Source of the DNA: Salinivirgaceae bacterium | Lineage (GTDB): Bacteria > Bacteroidota > Bacteroidia > Bacteroidales > Salinivirgaceae | Assembly (NCBI GenBank): GCA_027858775.1 | Contig: JAQICA010000092.1 | Coordinates: 1 to 62,830, forward strand | Length of the DNA stretch: 62,830 nucleotides | Direction of reading: 5' to 3' | Shown: positions 34,412 through 43,242 of the stretch, in pieces | Position numbering within the stretch: position 1 is the stretch's first letter | Layout of the letters: every line of letters starts with the position of its first letter | Notes under the pieces: generated by a model | Database searches by the model: none | What the model saw: the letters and a program-made list of their open reading frames with translations, nothing else | What the model was told of the DNA's origin: nothing | Translations under genes and position numbers: made by a program

Positions 34412-35356
34412 TTATCTGTAAAGCCTTAATCTTGGTTCGCCTTTACGACCGGTTTGCAATTTAAAGTTTAATGTTGCAGTAACAAATTGATACTGATCGA
34501 ACCATTCTCCAGAACCTCTTGAACCACCCGTGGGTGCTTGTTCGAGCAATTGCTCTATCAAGTCTTCATTCAATCTACTATAACCGTGACTACGGTATGA
34601 AACTGCTGCCCGGGTATAATCTCCTGCTTCTGCAATTTCCCGGAGGTTGTAAAAGTCGCCAGAGCCCAAATCATCAATATAATCTGTAAATGCTAATCTC
34701 CATCCAGCTTCGATGTTCATGGAAATATATTTTGCTATTTTAAACTTTACACCTATTCCTACTGGAACAGCAAGAGCAATCCGACTGTATTGATCTTTTC
34801 CATTGGACAATTTTTCAGTCTGTAGTGGTTGCAAAGCAATCCACTCATCGTCAAAGAGCGTCTTCGGATTAAAGAATAATCCACTAACGCCGGCAAATAA
34901 GTAGGTTGGTAACCTTAAATTTTTAAATCGTTGCGACGCTCCAATGAAACGGTAGATATTCCTTTTTTGTTGTTCGGGAATTAAATAAAATTCATATTGC
35001 CCCGATAATTCTGCAAAAAACGTACGCACTTCGTATTGATTGTTGCGTTTATCTCCATATGCATCATTTGCATAAAAGAAACCTGTGCTCAAAACCGTCT
35101 TAACCATGTGTCGTTCACCAAAGGCCATTCTCCCGCCGACAACACCAACAGGCCGCCATGTATTGGGGTTAGTCCAAAAATAGGAATTAAGACCTTCGTC
35201 AAGCGGGGCACCAACGTCGCCCATGAAATTTGTAACACCCCCACCTAGGATGAGTTCATAACGCAACTTTTGCCATTGATAGACCTGTGCATCGAGACTG
35301 CCTGCAAAGAAGGTCAGTATTAAACTGATAAAGATAAAACGCGTTATAAACTTCAT
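34412..35356 (-). CDS. DUF6089-type outer-membrane beta-barrel protein (second copy)
   Basis: The start is MKFITRFIFISL, giving 314 residues with a signal peptide ending SLDAQ; the longer frame (to 35392) begins at or before the predicted transcription start and is rejected. The body starts WQKLRYELILGGGVTNFMGDVG and ends LNFKLQTGRKGEPRLR. It is clearly paralogous to the neighbour at 35407 (shared TDYIDD and TGRxGxP). Outer-membrane location is inferred from strand pattern. Function is unknown; the family is conserved in this position in Bacteroidota. Confidence 0.88.
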   Translation of the reverse strand: MKFITRFIFISLILTFFAGSLDAQVYQWQKLRYELILGGGVTNFMGDVGAPLDEGLNSYFWTNPNTWRPVGVVGGRMAFGERHMVKTVLSTGFFYANDAYGDKRNNQYEVRTFFAELSGQYEFYLIPEQQKRNIYRFIGASQRFKNLRLPTYLFAGVSGLFFNPKTLFDDEWIALQPLQTEKLSNGKDQYSRIALAVPVGIGVKFKIAKYISMNIEAGWRLAFTDYIDDLGSGDFYNLREIAEAGDYTRAAVSYRSHGYSRLNEDLIEQLLEQAPTGGSRGSGEWFDQYQFVTATLNFKLQTGRKGEPRLRLYR

Positions 35357-35396
35357 ACTATATCGTTTTTGCATAATGTTTTTTCGTTCCATTGAA

Positions 35397-35404
35397 CAAA
35401 TATA
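35397..35404 (-). promoter_or_regulatory. -7 box of the second DUF6089 gene
   Basis: The minus strand reads TATATTTG, a perfect match, about 40 nt before the chosen ATG at 35356. It fixes the start codon and creates a secondary promoter for uppS-bamA. Confidence 0.5.
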
Positions 35405-35406
35405 AA

Positions 35407-36315
35407 TTAAAATTTCGGCATTCCGTTACGTCCGGTGCGCAATTTATATGTTACATTTATTACCATAAACATGTAATAGTCGTTGTATTTAGGATTTCCG
35501 CGAATATCGTTTGGTCCCATTATGATTCGTTCTCCAGATTCGTTATAAAATTCACTGGGATCTGCCAGATAAGCTTCATTCGGGTCTGTAAAGTAGGCAT
35601 TATCGACGTAAGTTGAACTAACATCGTCGATGTAGTCTGTAAATGTTAAGCGTCCACCATACTCAAGGCCGATACTAATTTTCTGTGTCAGCGGATATTT
35701 GAAGCCAACTCCAAGGGGTATAGATAGTTGCAGGCGACCATATTTGTCGCGTGTAGAGACTTTCCCCTGCCCTTCAGTTCCAATGGGCTGTAGGTTATAC
35801 CATTTTCCATCGAGTCCTTTGGCCTGTGGATTAAACCAAAATACATTAATACCCGTGAATACATAGGTATTTAAGTTAAGGCTAGCCAGCGAAAAACCAC
35901 CTCTGCGCGAACGTCTGTAACTACTGATACGTTCTTTAATTATTGAGTATTCGGCCTGAAAGCCTAGTTCAATAATAGGTGCCCGGAAGTGTAGGTTCCT
36001 GTTATATCGGTACTCATTACCAGAATGAGAGTCGTCTCCATTAAGGTAGCCAAAAGAAAGGGCTCCTTTAACGGCCAAAGGTTCCAATATTTTGTAACGT
36101 AAGCCGGCAGACATGAGTGGCCGTGATGCAGAAAAATTAAAATCTTTCCAAAACACGCCACCTGGCCCATCGCTTCCTCCAAGCTCTCCAAGAAAGTTTG
36201 TTGCCCCTAATCCACCGTAGAGTTCATATCTAGTTCTCTTCCAACGCATACTTTGCGACATAACAAAAGTAGGCAACAGAAATAGTATGAGGCTAATTGC
36301 AAATAATCTCTTCAT
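35407..36315 (-). CDS. DUF6089-type outer-membrane beta-barrel protein (first copy)
   Basis: The start is MKRLFAISLILFLLP, giving 302 residues with a signal peptide ending VMSQS; the frame extends to 36348 without a sensible N-terminus. The body WKRTRYELYGGLGATNFLGELGG and the C-terminal YKLRTGRNGMPKF mirror the second copy. Residues about 120-160 hold a basic segment (SYRRSRRGG) typical of a periplasmic turn or loop. It follows nadK by 126 nt. Function is unknown. Confidence 0.88.
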   Translation of the reverse strand: MKRLFAISLILFLLPTFVMSQSMRWKRTRYELYGGLGATNFLGELGGSDGPGGVFWKDFNFSASRPLMSAGLRYKILEPLAVKGALSFGYLNGDDSHSGNEYRYNRNLHFRAPIIELGFQAEYSIIKERISSYRRSRRGGFSLASLNLNTYVFTGINVFWFNPQAKGLDGKWYNLQPIGTEGQGKVSTRDKYGRLQLSIPLGVGFKYPLTQKISIGLEYGGRLTFTDYIDDVSSTYVDNAYFTDPNEAYLADPSEFYNESGERIIMGPNDIRGNPKYNDYYMFMVINVTYKLRTGRNGMPKF

Positions 36316-36441
36316 TCGATCGAATTTAAATAAGCTGTGATGTTCCAATTTGTAAAAATATACATATTTACTAATCTATCAAAAGCCTATGGCAATTTTA
36401 GGTATAATTTATGGTTTTTCCTTCTCATTTTGACTAACATA

Positions 36442-37320
36442 TCAATTCCGTTTATCAATTCCCCACATTAGTTTGTTGCGTATAGTACTAAAAAATGAAT
36501 GACCTTCGATTTTAACAACGTTAATATAAAAATCGGCCTTGCTTAGGGTAAAGGTCAAGTCGCGCTCAAAATAAAAACTTCTAGCATCGAGCGAAGCAAT
36601 ATGTGTAGGTGAGCGACTTTCTACAGTCAATTTAATTTCGTGAATGGAATCAACAACCAAGGGTCTTACGGTTAAATTATGTGATGCTATAGGACTGATA
36701 ATAAAATTATTAGATTCGGGAACCACAATTGGACCTCCTACGGACAACGAATAAGCTGTAGATCCTGTTGGAGTGGAGACAATCAAACCATCGGCCCAAT
36801 AGGTATTAAGAAACTCGCCATTAATCCACGTGTGGATTTTTATTAATGTTGCTTTATCACTTTTACGAATTGTAAAATCGTTCAACCCATAATTGAAAGA
36901 AGAGTCTATTGGTTCAGAGGCAACTAACTTTATCATGGCTCGCTTTTCAATTGAAAATTTACTCTGATAAACAAGTGCAAGCGCTTCCTCAATTTCGGGC
37001 AGAGCAATATCGGCCAAAAAACCTAGTCGTCCAATATTTATCCCTAAAATAGGAATTTCTTTATTGCGGACATAAGTGACTGTTTCGAGGAAGGTTCCAT
37101 CACCGCCCAAGCTAATCATCATATCCCAATGCTTATCGACCTGCTCATGTGAGTCATACCAGGCATCTGGCTCCACCTCCAATTGCGAAAGGCAATCGTC
37201 ATCACACACTTGCTTATATAAACAAATTATGACATTTCTAGCGGATAGAAATGTCATAATTTTATTCAACACCGAAATTGATGATATTGTAATACTCCTA
37301 CTATATATTCCTATTATCAT
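36442..37320 (-). CDS. nadK: NAD kinase
   Basis: The start is MIIGIYSRS, which aligns with the usual family N-terminus; the frame extends to 37371 but adds nothing conserved. The 292-residue enzyme phosphorylates NAD to NADP. It shows SLGGDGTFLETV (the GGDG motif), NIGRLGFLADI and STPTGSTAYSLSVGGPIV. Unusual features are a perfect 16-bp inverted repeat inside the 5' part of the gene (37224-37262) and a second inverted repeat just upstream of the start (37341-37380). Confidence 0.96.
   Translation of the reverse strand: MIIGIYSRSITISSISVLNKIMTFLSARNVIICLYKQVCDDDCLSQLEVEPDAWYDSHEQVDKHWDMMISLGGDGTFLETVTYVRNKEIPILGINIGRLGFLADIALPEIEEALALVYQSKFSIEKRAMIKLVASEPIDSSFNYGLNDFTIRKSDKATLIKIHTWINGEFLNTYWADGLIVSTPTGSTAYSLSVGGPIVVPESNNFIISPIASHNLTVRPLVVDSIHEIKLTVESRSPTHIASLDARSFYFERDLTFTLSKADFYINVVKIEGHSFFSTIRNKLMWGIDKRN
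37224..37262. repeat. Perfect 16-bp inverted repeat inside nadK
   Basis: AAATTATGACATTTCT (37224-37239) is exactly complementary to AGAAATGTCATAATTT (37247-37262), with a 7-nt loop. In nadK it encodes roughly KIMTFLSARNVII, a conserved helix-strand region, so it would fold as an mRNA hairpin early in the coding sequence. Confidence 0.8.
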
Positions 37321-37699
37321 GTTCGTGCTTCTTACTATTTTCCCCCTAGGGATCTTGTTTATCAATATCAAAAAGGGGGAATTAATTATGCATCTATAAA
37401 AAATTCATGATCGTTCGAGAACTAAAAACATCTTTCAGCAAATTTTATACATTCTGCCAAGGGCGAATATAAGTAATAATTTGCCCCGATTTAGGATTCT
37501 CTTTTTTTATTTTCATGATATGCAAAATAATTCGTAGCAGAAGGAGGCGCATCATATGTCGCTTAATAGGCTCTATGGTCTACTCCACCATCATTACACA
37601 ATACTTTTGCGAAAAAGGTTTTTCTACTTTGAGAAATCGCAATTTAGAAAGAATTACAATGAGAAAAAATACGTAAGTTTGCGGCAAAAACAACAGAAC
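37321..37699. promoter_or_regulatory. Divergent region between nadK and guaA
   Basis: No gene is supported; the guaA frame is open back to 37556 but unconserved there. The region contains TCCCCCT/AGGGGGA inverted repeats (37341-37380) about 20 nt upstream of the nadK start and the guaA -7 box (37674-37681). No TAnnTTTG box was found for nadK. Confidence 0.5.
37674..37681 (+). promoter_or_regulatory. -7 box of guaA
   Basis: TAAGTTTG, a perfect TAnnTTTG, ends 18 nt before the ATG at 37700. It rules out the longer open frame starting at 37556. Confidence 0.6.
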
Positions 37700-39235
37700 A
37701 TGGTTTTAGAAGAAAAAATTATCATTTTAGACTTCGGCTCACAATATACTCAACTAATAGCCCGAAGAGTACGCGAGTTAAATGTGTATTGCGAAATACA
37801 TCCCTTTAATAAAATACCTCAATTAGACAACTCGGTTAAGGGGGTAATTCTATCGGGCAGTCCATTTTCTGTTTGCGATGCAGAAGCACCCATTCCCGAT
37901 TTATCGAAAATAAAGGGAAAACTACCTTTACTGGGAGTGTGCTACGGAGCTCAGTATCTGGCGCATTTCTGTGGTGGCAAAGTAGAACCATCGCAGCATC
38001 GGGAGTACGGTCGTGCAAGGTTAACATCAATCGAATCTGGCACAGACCTATTTAATAATGTATCTCTCAACACACAAGTGTGGATGTCGCACGGCGACAC
38101 AATCATTACGCTCCCGGAAAACTTCAGCGTAATTGCAAGCACTTCTGATGTTAAAAATGGTGCATTTTCTATTGCCGACGAACTCACATACGGTATACAA
38201 TTTCATCCGGAAGTATATCATACCACAGAGGGAAAAATTGTTTTAGAAAATTTCGTAAAAAATATTTGTGGAGTAACCGCCAATTGGACTCCGGCGGCAT
38301 TTGCTGAATCGGCCATATTTGATCTGCGCACAGAAATTGGAGAAGGAAAGGTGGTTCTTGGTCTTTCGGGAGGAGTAGACAGCAGTGTGGCAGCTGTTTT
38401 ACTTGACAAAGCCATAGGCAAACAACTAACTTGTATTTTTGTAAATAACGGTTTACTCCGTAAAAATGAATTTGACGAGGTGCTGGCTTCCTATAAAGAC
38501 ATGGGACTTAACGTAAAGGGGGTTGATGCCACAGATAAGTTCCTTGACCAATTGGAAGGTGTTAGTGAACCGGAACAAAAACGAAAGATTATTGGCCGTA
38601 CATTTATTGAAGTATTCGATGAAGAGGCGCACAAAATACAAAATGTGAAATGGCTGGCTCAAGGCACAATTTATCCTGACGTTATCGAATCAGTTTCAGT
38701 AAATGGACCTTCGGCCACTATTAAATCGCACCACAATGTGGGAGGCCTACCGGAAAAGATGGACCTGAAAATTATTGAGCCCTTAAAACTATTGTTCAAA
38801 GATGAAGTGCGTAAAGTGGGGAAAGCATTGGGCATTTCGAGCCAACTTATTGGAAGGCATCCGTTTCCCGGGCCTGGATTAGCCATTCGCATTCTCGGAG
38901 AAATTACACGCGAACGCATACGAATAATCCAGGAGGTAGACTCAATTTACATTAACCAAATGCGTGAAGATGGACTTTACGATCAGGTTTGGCAAGCGGG
39001 TGCAATTTTACTTCCCATTCAATCGGTTGGTGTAATGGGCGACGAACGCACCTACGAGCAAGTTGTTGCACTTCGCGCAGTGGCATCTACCGATGGCATG
39101 ACGGCCGATTGGGTGCATTTACCGTACGAATTTTTAAGCACTGTTTCCAATAAAATTATTAATCAGGTTAAAGGAGTTAACCGGGTAGTTTACGATATAA
39201 GCTCAAAACCGCCTGCAACAATTGAATGGGAATAG
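37700..39235 (+). CDS. guaA: GMP synthase (glutamine-hydrolysing)
   Basis: The 511-residue enzyme aminates XMP to GMP using glutamine. The start is [19 protein letters not shown]. The N-terminal class I amidotransferase has C81 in GVCYGAQ, with the His-Glu pair in QFHPEVYHT. The ATP-pyrophosphatase domain starts at [16 protein letters not shown], and the dimerisation domain includes [15 protein letters not shown] and ends KPPATIEWE. It has a promoter directly upstream and a terminator downstream, so it is monocistronic. Confidence 0.99.
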   Translation: MVLEEKIIILDFGSQYTQLIARRVRELNVYCEIHPFNKIPQLDNSVKGVILSGSPFSVCDAEAPIPDLSKIKGKLPLLGVCYGAQYLAHFCGGKVEPSQHREYGRARLTSIESGTDLFNNVSLNTQVWMSHGDTIITLPENFSVIASTSDVKNGAFSIADELTYGIQFHPEVYHTTEGKIVLENFVKNICGVTANWTPAAFAESAIFDLRTEIGEGKVVLGLSGGVDSSVAAVLLDKAIGKQLTCIFVNNGLLRKNEFDEVLASYKDMGLNVKGVDATDKFLDQLEGVSEPEQKRKIIGRTFIEVFDEEAHKIQNVKWLAQGTIYPDVIESVSVNGPSATIKSHHNVGGLPEKMDLKIIEPLKLLFKDEVRKVGKALGISSQLIGRHPFPGPGLAIRILGEITRERIRIIQEVDSIYINQMREDGLYDQVWQAGAILLPIQSVGVMGDERTYEQVVALRAVASTDGMTADWVHLPYEFLSTVSNKIINQVKGVNRVVYDISSKPPATIEWE

Positions 39236-39327
39236 GTTTCAACCAAGATTCGTAACTATTTTTGAAAAGAATAAATGCTTGCGGAATAATTGGTATCACA
39301 TAGAAAATACAACAGAAACAATACAAT

Positions 39328-39367
39328 CAGCGAATTTTCATCAAAAAAAGTTCGCTGCTATTTTTTT
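39328..39367 (+). terminator. Terminator of guaA
   Basis: CAGCGAA (39328-39334) pairs with TTCGCTG (39351-39357), helped by adjacent T/A tracts, and CTATTTTTTT follows. It lies about 90 nt after the stop codon. Confidence 0.75.
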
Positions 39368-39412
39368 AGCTCTCAATAGCAAAACATTATCAAAAACACT
39401 AACCCGGAAAAT

Positions 39413-39796
39413 TCATGAATTTTCTTTTAAATCATCGAGGTCGCGGCGTTCCTTCTTTGTGGGCCGACCTGTTCCGCGTTTTCTGAACCCGTCAATACTA
39501 TGCCGCATCATTTGTAATTTATCGAGCTCAGTTTCCGGAGTTAAGTCCTGCAAGTAATCACTCACCAGCTTGGCTCCCATGCGCTTTTCTACCAATTCCA
39601 ATACTTTATACGTATAAATGACAGGCGGCTTTTTCACATCAACAATTGCTCCCACGCTAATGGTTTTACTAGGCTTAACAGCCTCTCCATCAACCAGTAC
39701 TTTGGACTTTTTACATGCATCGGCAGCTAAACTTCTGGTTTTAAAAATTCGCACTGCCCATAGCCATTTATCAACTCGGACTCCGTCATTACTCAT
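39413..39796 (-). CDS. S4-domain RNA-binding protein, Hsp15-like
   Basis: This 127-residue protein begins VRVDKWLWAVRIFKTRSLAADACKKSKVLVDGEAVKPSKTISVGAIV-type sequence, a complete S4 RNA-binding domain (about residues 5-65). A basic C-terminal tail (RKRGTGRPTKKERRDLDD) follows, the layout of Hsp15 (HslR). Hsp15 binds stalled 50S subunits carrying a peptidyl-tRNA; that role is inferred. It is convergent with guaA. Confidence 0.92.
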   Translation of the reverse strand: MSNDGVRVDKWLWAVRIFKTRSLAADACKKSKVLVDGEAVKPSKTISVGAIVDVKKPPVIYTYKVLELVEKRMGAKLVSDYLQDLTPETELDKLQMMRHSIDGFRKRGTGRPTKKERRDLDDLKENS

Positions 39797-39909
39797 AAAA
39801 ACCTCAATTTTTCTTAATCCTTGAATAAGAACAACAAATATGTGGATTATTTCGTTTGTAAAAACTGTAAATACGTAAAAATCACGTAGAAGAGTTTAAA
39901 ATATATTAT

Positions 39910-39917
39910 TAGCTTTG
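39910..39917 (+). promoter_or_regulatory. -7 box of the CAP/OmpA-like gene
   Basis: TAGCTTTG is a perfect TAnnTTTG, 21 nt upstream of the ATG at 39939. Confidence 0.5.
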
Positions 39918-39938
39918 TATTTCACTGAAAATTAGAAT

Positions 39939-42386
39939 ATGCGGAAGTTTTTGAGCGTAATCGCCCTGCTTTTTATTTTGGGATTGACATTGGCAGCACA
40001 AACGGGCGAAAATTATAAGGTTGGCACTAAAATTTTGAATGCAAATGATGCCATCGACCCGAATCATTTTCATTCGGCATTTGTCGAAAAGCTGATTCGG
40101 TTAAAGATAAATAACATACGTACCGAAAGAGGTTTTGATGCTTATGCAGATAACGAGGTACTTCAACAATCGGCAAAACTGCAAGCTGATTATATGGCAT
40201 CGGAAGACAATCGCACTTTGGAGAATGACAATAAGAAATTAAGCACCACCTTCGATCGCTTGGTTTACAGCGGAGGCTCCGGGAGAGGACTCGAACTTGC
40301 AGAGAGAGAATCTATAAAAAAGCGGGGCATTTACTACTCATACAATGAGCTCGCAGAAAGTATTGTGTTCGGTTGGTTTAACTCTTCGCGCGATTCAAAA
40401 TATCTATATTCTGACCGCTACACAATGGCCTCAGCCGGAGTGGCGTTGGATAATTCAAAGCGCAGGGCTTACGTGTCGGTCATTTTAGGCGATTTCCTCT
40501 CGCTCAACGAAGGGGCATCGTTAACCAAAGATTTAACATTCGAAATTACCTCCCCTGCCTTTTTCAAATGGAACAGACTAAAACACTACGATGAACGTGG
40601 CTGTAGAAAAACTGACAGACTTGAAAATTTAAGTTTACTCCAAACTGCATTAACTGTAAACAGTGACAATCAGATTTACCTTGAATTTGACAATGCACGT
40701 CTGTTTAAGCGTTTTCTGCGGGAACGAAAAGATGGGCTGGCAATTGATATTATTACAAAAGATCAATACTTATGCGGCACACCAAACAAAGTCGACTATG
40801 CAAAAGTAAACAGAGGCTTGCGTTTGCCTGTAGTTTACAGTAATGAGTTTTGGCGAAAAAACGAAATTGAGGGAAAATACGCAAGATCTGTAAAAGTTCC
40901 TTTGGGAGAAGTACCGGAAGAATTATTGACTGACGACTATGAACTGAATCTCATGCTTATTCAGGATGAGTATGTGTGTGCCAGTATACCCGAATCGTAC
41001 CTGTCGAGCTGCGAAGGCGTATACAAGCAACCTTTGGAATTACTTGCAGATACTGTAACCATTAACAGTAAGTTTAATTATAAGCCCATTGCCGACAGTA
41101 CACAACTCCGGTTCAAAATTCCTTTTGAGAAAAAGAAGTTTACCTATAAAACCGAGGATATAGAACCGTTTTTAAAATTATTGAATGAGCCTGATTTTGT
41201 TATTTACGAACTTAAAATATCGGCATTTTCTTCGATAGAGGGTATAGAAGAAGAAAACGAGATGCTCCAGAAGAAACGTGCCGAAAGCATTATTGATGCA
41301 CTACGTCAACGCCAGCGCGACGACATTATCACTGAAATAAACACTGAGCATGCTTGGGAAGCGTTCAAGGAGGACATTAAAAACACGCAGCACAACGTCT
41401 TGGCATCGATGAGCATGCAAGAAGCTCAAAACTATATTACCAAATACGATTTGTCGAAAAAGTTAGAGCCTATATTAAAGCAACACCGTTTTGCTCAGAT
41501 AGACATGAAGGTTACGTATGACATTTCAGGCAGCAAAGAACAAGATTTCGTGATCAGCAAATTCAACAAGTCCATAGAGAAAAACGATCTCCCGTTAGCT
41601 CTTTCCATACAAAAATATATAATGAAGAAAATTATGGATGGGCGCTATTCCATGTCGGCTGTTTATAACCAGCAAATACCGCAAAAACAAAAGTTTGCGG
41701 GTCTTCTGATGAATAAATTGTGGCTAGAAATGAAAGGAACAAATTCTTCCATTGGCGACTATGCAGAGCGAATTGCTCGTTTGCTCGAACTGGACAGATA
41801 TAACGAATACATTGCCTTTAATCACGTCCTTTGTCGGGTACTATACGAGCCTGTAGCAGACGACAGACAAATAACCGATATACAAAACGATATTGACCGA
41901 TTCTACTACAAATCATTCACAAAAGAAACCGTCGATAACCTGAACATGAGGTATCAGTTTAAAGTAATAAATACTGCCGACTCCCTGCCCGACAGCGAAA
42001 AAATTATAGAAGACAGACTGGAAAAGATTAAAGAAATTGTTGATATTCGGGATGAAAACATTGAGAACTCTCTTCGCCTGGCTGAGCTTTTTATTCACAA
42101 TAAAGACTATGAGTTTGCCTTGGAAATACTCGATGCTTTTATAGAAAACCCAAGTGCGCCAGAAGAATTAGTTTTTACTTATCTATCGTTGTGCAGCCGT
42201 TTTGAACAACGCTTGCTAAGTAGAAAGTTTGCGCGCGCAACACACGTGGCTTACCAAATGAACCCGGATCGGTATTGCATGCTTTTTGACGGAAATCATT
42301 TCTCTTACAGAGCGTTTGAAAACCCTGAAGTAAAAAGCAGTTTCTGCACAGAATGCAGCGAACCACAAATATCGAAAGGAAACTAA
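39939..42386 (+). CDS. Large secreted protein with CAP-like and OmpA-like parts
   Basis: This 815-residue protein has a signal peptide (residues 1-20, TLAAQ). Residues about 45-190 read like a CAP/SCP domain: FVEKLIRLKINNIRTERG, LQQSAKLQADYMAS, ELAESIVFGWFNS and a YTMASAGVAL strand. Residues about 405-455 resemble an OmpA C-terminal peptidoglycan-binding core (FVIYELKISAFSSIEG..EENEMLQKKRAESIIDALRQRQ). The C-terminal third is helical, TPR-like, with FCTECSE near the end. I know no named family with this order. Wall attachment plus a CAP domain is inferred. It is monocistronic. Confidence 0.8.
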   Translation: MRKFLSVIALLFILGLTLAAQTGENYKVGTKILNANDAIDPNHFHSAFVEKLIRLKINNIRTERGFDAYADNEVLQQSAKLQADYMASEDNRTLENDNKKLSTTFDRLVYSGGSGRGLELAERESIKKRGIYYSYNELAESIVFGWFNSSRDSKYLYSDRYTMASAGVALDNSKRRAYVSVILGDFLSLNEGASLTKDLTFEITSPAFFKWNRLKHYDERGCRKTDRLENLSLLQTALTVNSDNQIYLEFDNARLFKRFLRERKDGLAIDIITKDQYLCGTPNKVDYAKVNRGLRLPVVYSNEFWRKNEIEGKYARSVKVPLGEVPEELLTDDYELNLMLIQDEYVCASIPESYLSSCEGVYKQPLELLADTVTINSKFNYKPIADSTQLRFKIPFEKKKFTYKTEDIEPFLKLLNEPDFVIYELKISAFSSIEGIEEENEMLQKKRAESIIDALRQRQRDDIITEINTEHAWEAFKEDIKNTQHNVLASMSMQEAQNYITKYDLSKKLEPILKQHRFAQIDMKVTYDISGSKEQDFVISKFNKSIEKNDLPLALSIQKYIMKKIMDGRYSMSAVYNQQIPQKQKFAGLLMNKLWLEMKGTNSSIGDYAERIARLLELDRYNEYIAFNHVLCRVLYEPVADDRQITDIQNDIDRFYYKSFTKETVDNLNMRYQFKVINTADSLPDSEKIIEDRLEKIKEIVDIRDENIENSLRLAELFIHNKDYEFALEILDAFIENPSAPEELVFTYLSLCSRFEQRLLSRKFARATHVAYQMNPDRYCMLFDGNHFSYRAFENPEVKSSFCTECSEPQISKGN

Positions 42387-42493
42387 TCAGAAAAACTGAA
42401 TTTTTGGGGAGATGTATTTATTGTGGAGTTTATTTTATGGCTACCCATTTTAGCCATCTAATTTCCTTCATATGCCATTTAGCCATAGGGGGT

Positions 42494-42575
42494 GCGAAGA
42501 AAAATAATTACTCCTTTTGGGGCAAACAATTTGTTTTCTGATTGTTAGTTATAGATTTGGTACAAAACGGATATT
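42494..42575. repeat. Dispersed degenerate repeat, copy B2
   Basis: GCGAAGAAAAATAATTACTC, then GGGGCAAA, TTGTTTTCTGATTGTTAGTT and a TTTGGTACAAAACGGATATTC tail, align along their length with copy B1 (3653-3747). The inverted-repeat arms are preserved but imperfect. It lies in the 229-bp gap between the CAP/OmpA-like gene and pth. Confidence 0.6.
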
Positions 42576-42615
42576 CAATATATTATTCCACCCAAAAAAC
42601 CGATAGTTTCGGTTT

Positions 42616-43179
42616 CTACTTATTATTACATTGATTCATTGTACGTTGAATACCAATAGTGCCGAAGGCTTTTACTACTTCTATGCATTTACCGATACGC
42701 TCGGGAAGAGCTTTTTCCTCTCTGGCATCCCATTCACCGAGAACATAGTCAATTTGTTGCCCCATAGAAAACTCATTACCAATACCAAACCGTAACCGGG
42801 CATAGTTATTCATACCCAACACCTCGTTAATACTTTTTAGTCCATTGTGGCCGCCGTCGGAGCCTTTGGCCTTAATACGAATATGGCCGAAATTCAGGGC
42901 AAGGTCATCGGTAAGAACCATAACCTTATCGATAGGGATTTTCTCTTTCTGCATCCAATAATTTACAGCCTTACCACTAAGATTTACATAAGTTGCCGGT
43001 TTAATTAGTACAAATTGCCGTCCTTTAAAACGATAGACAGTTTTACTCCCATATCGGTCGGGTGTAAAAGTAATATTGGACGCCTCAGCTAAGGCGTCCA
43101 ATATTTTAAATCCTATATTGTGTCGGGTATTTTGATACTCCGCTCCAATATTTCCTAATCCAACAATTAAATACTTCAC
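42616..43179 (-). CDS. pth: Peptidyl-tRNA hydrolase
   Basis: This 187-residue enzyme releases tRNA from peptidyl-tRNA. N10 and the catalytic H20 (GNIGAEYQNTRHNIGF) are present, with KPATYVNLSGKAV, LTDDLALNFG and GSDGGHNGLKSI downstream. It follows the L25 gene ctc, a common arrangement, with a 63-nt gap. The 5' part contains a perfect 14-bp inverted repeat (43072-43105). Confidence 0.97.
   Translation of the reverse strand: MKYLIVGLGNIGAEYQNTRHNIGFKILDALAEASNITFTPDRYGSKTVYRFKGRQFVLIKPATYVNLSGKAVNYWMQKEKIPIDKVMVLTDDLALNFGHIRIKAKGSDGGHNGLKSINEVLGMNNYARLRFGIGNEFSMGQQIDYVLGEWDAREEKALPERIGKCIEVVKAFGTIGIQRTMNQCNNK
43072..43105. repeat. Perfect 14-bp inverted repeat inside pth
   Basis: AATATTGGACGCCT (43072-43085) and AGGCGTCCAATATT (43092-43105) are exact complements with a 6-nt loop. 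They encode the ILDALAEASNI stretch about 75 nt into pth. Confidence 0.8.
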
Positions 43180-43242
43180 CGGAAAATTAATGTTGTGGTT
43201 GAATGGAGGTGATACGTATTATTCACACTCCAAAATAAAAAT

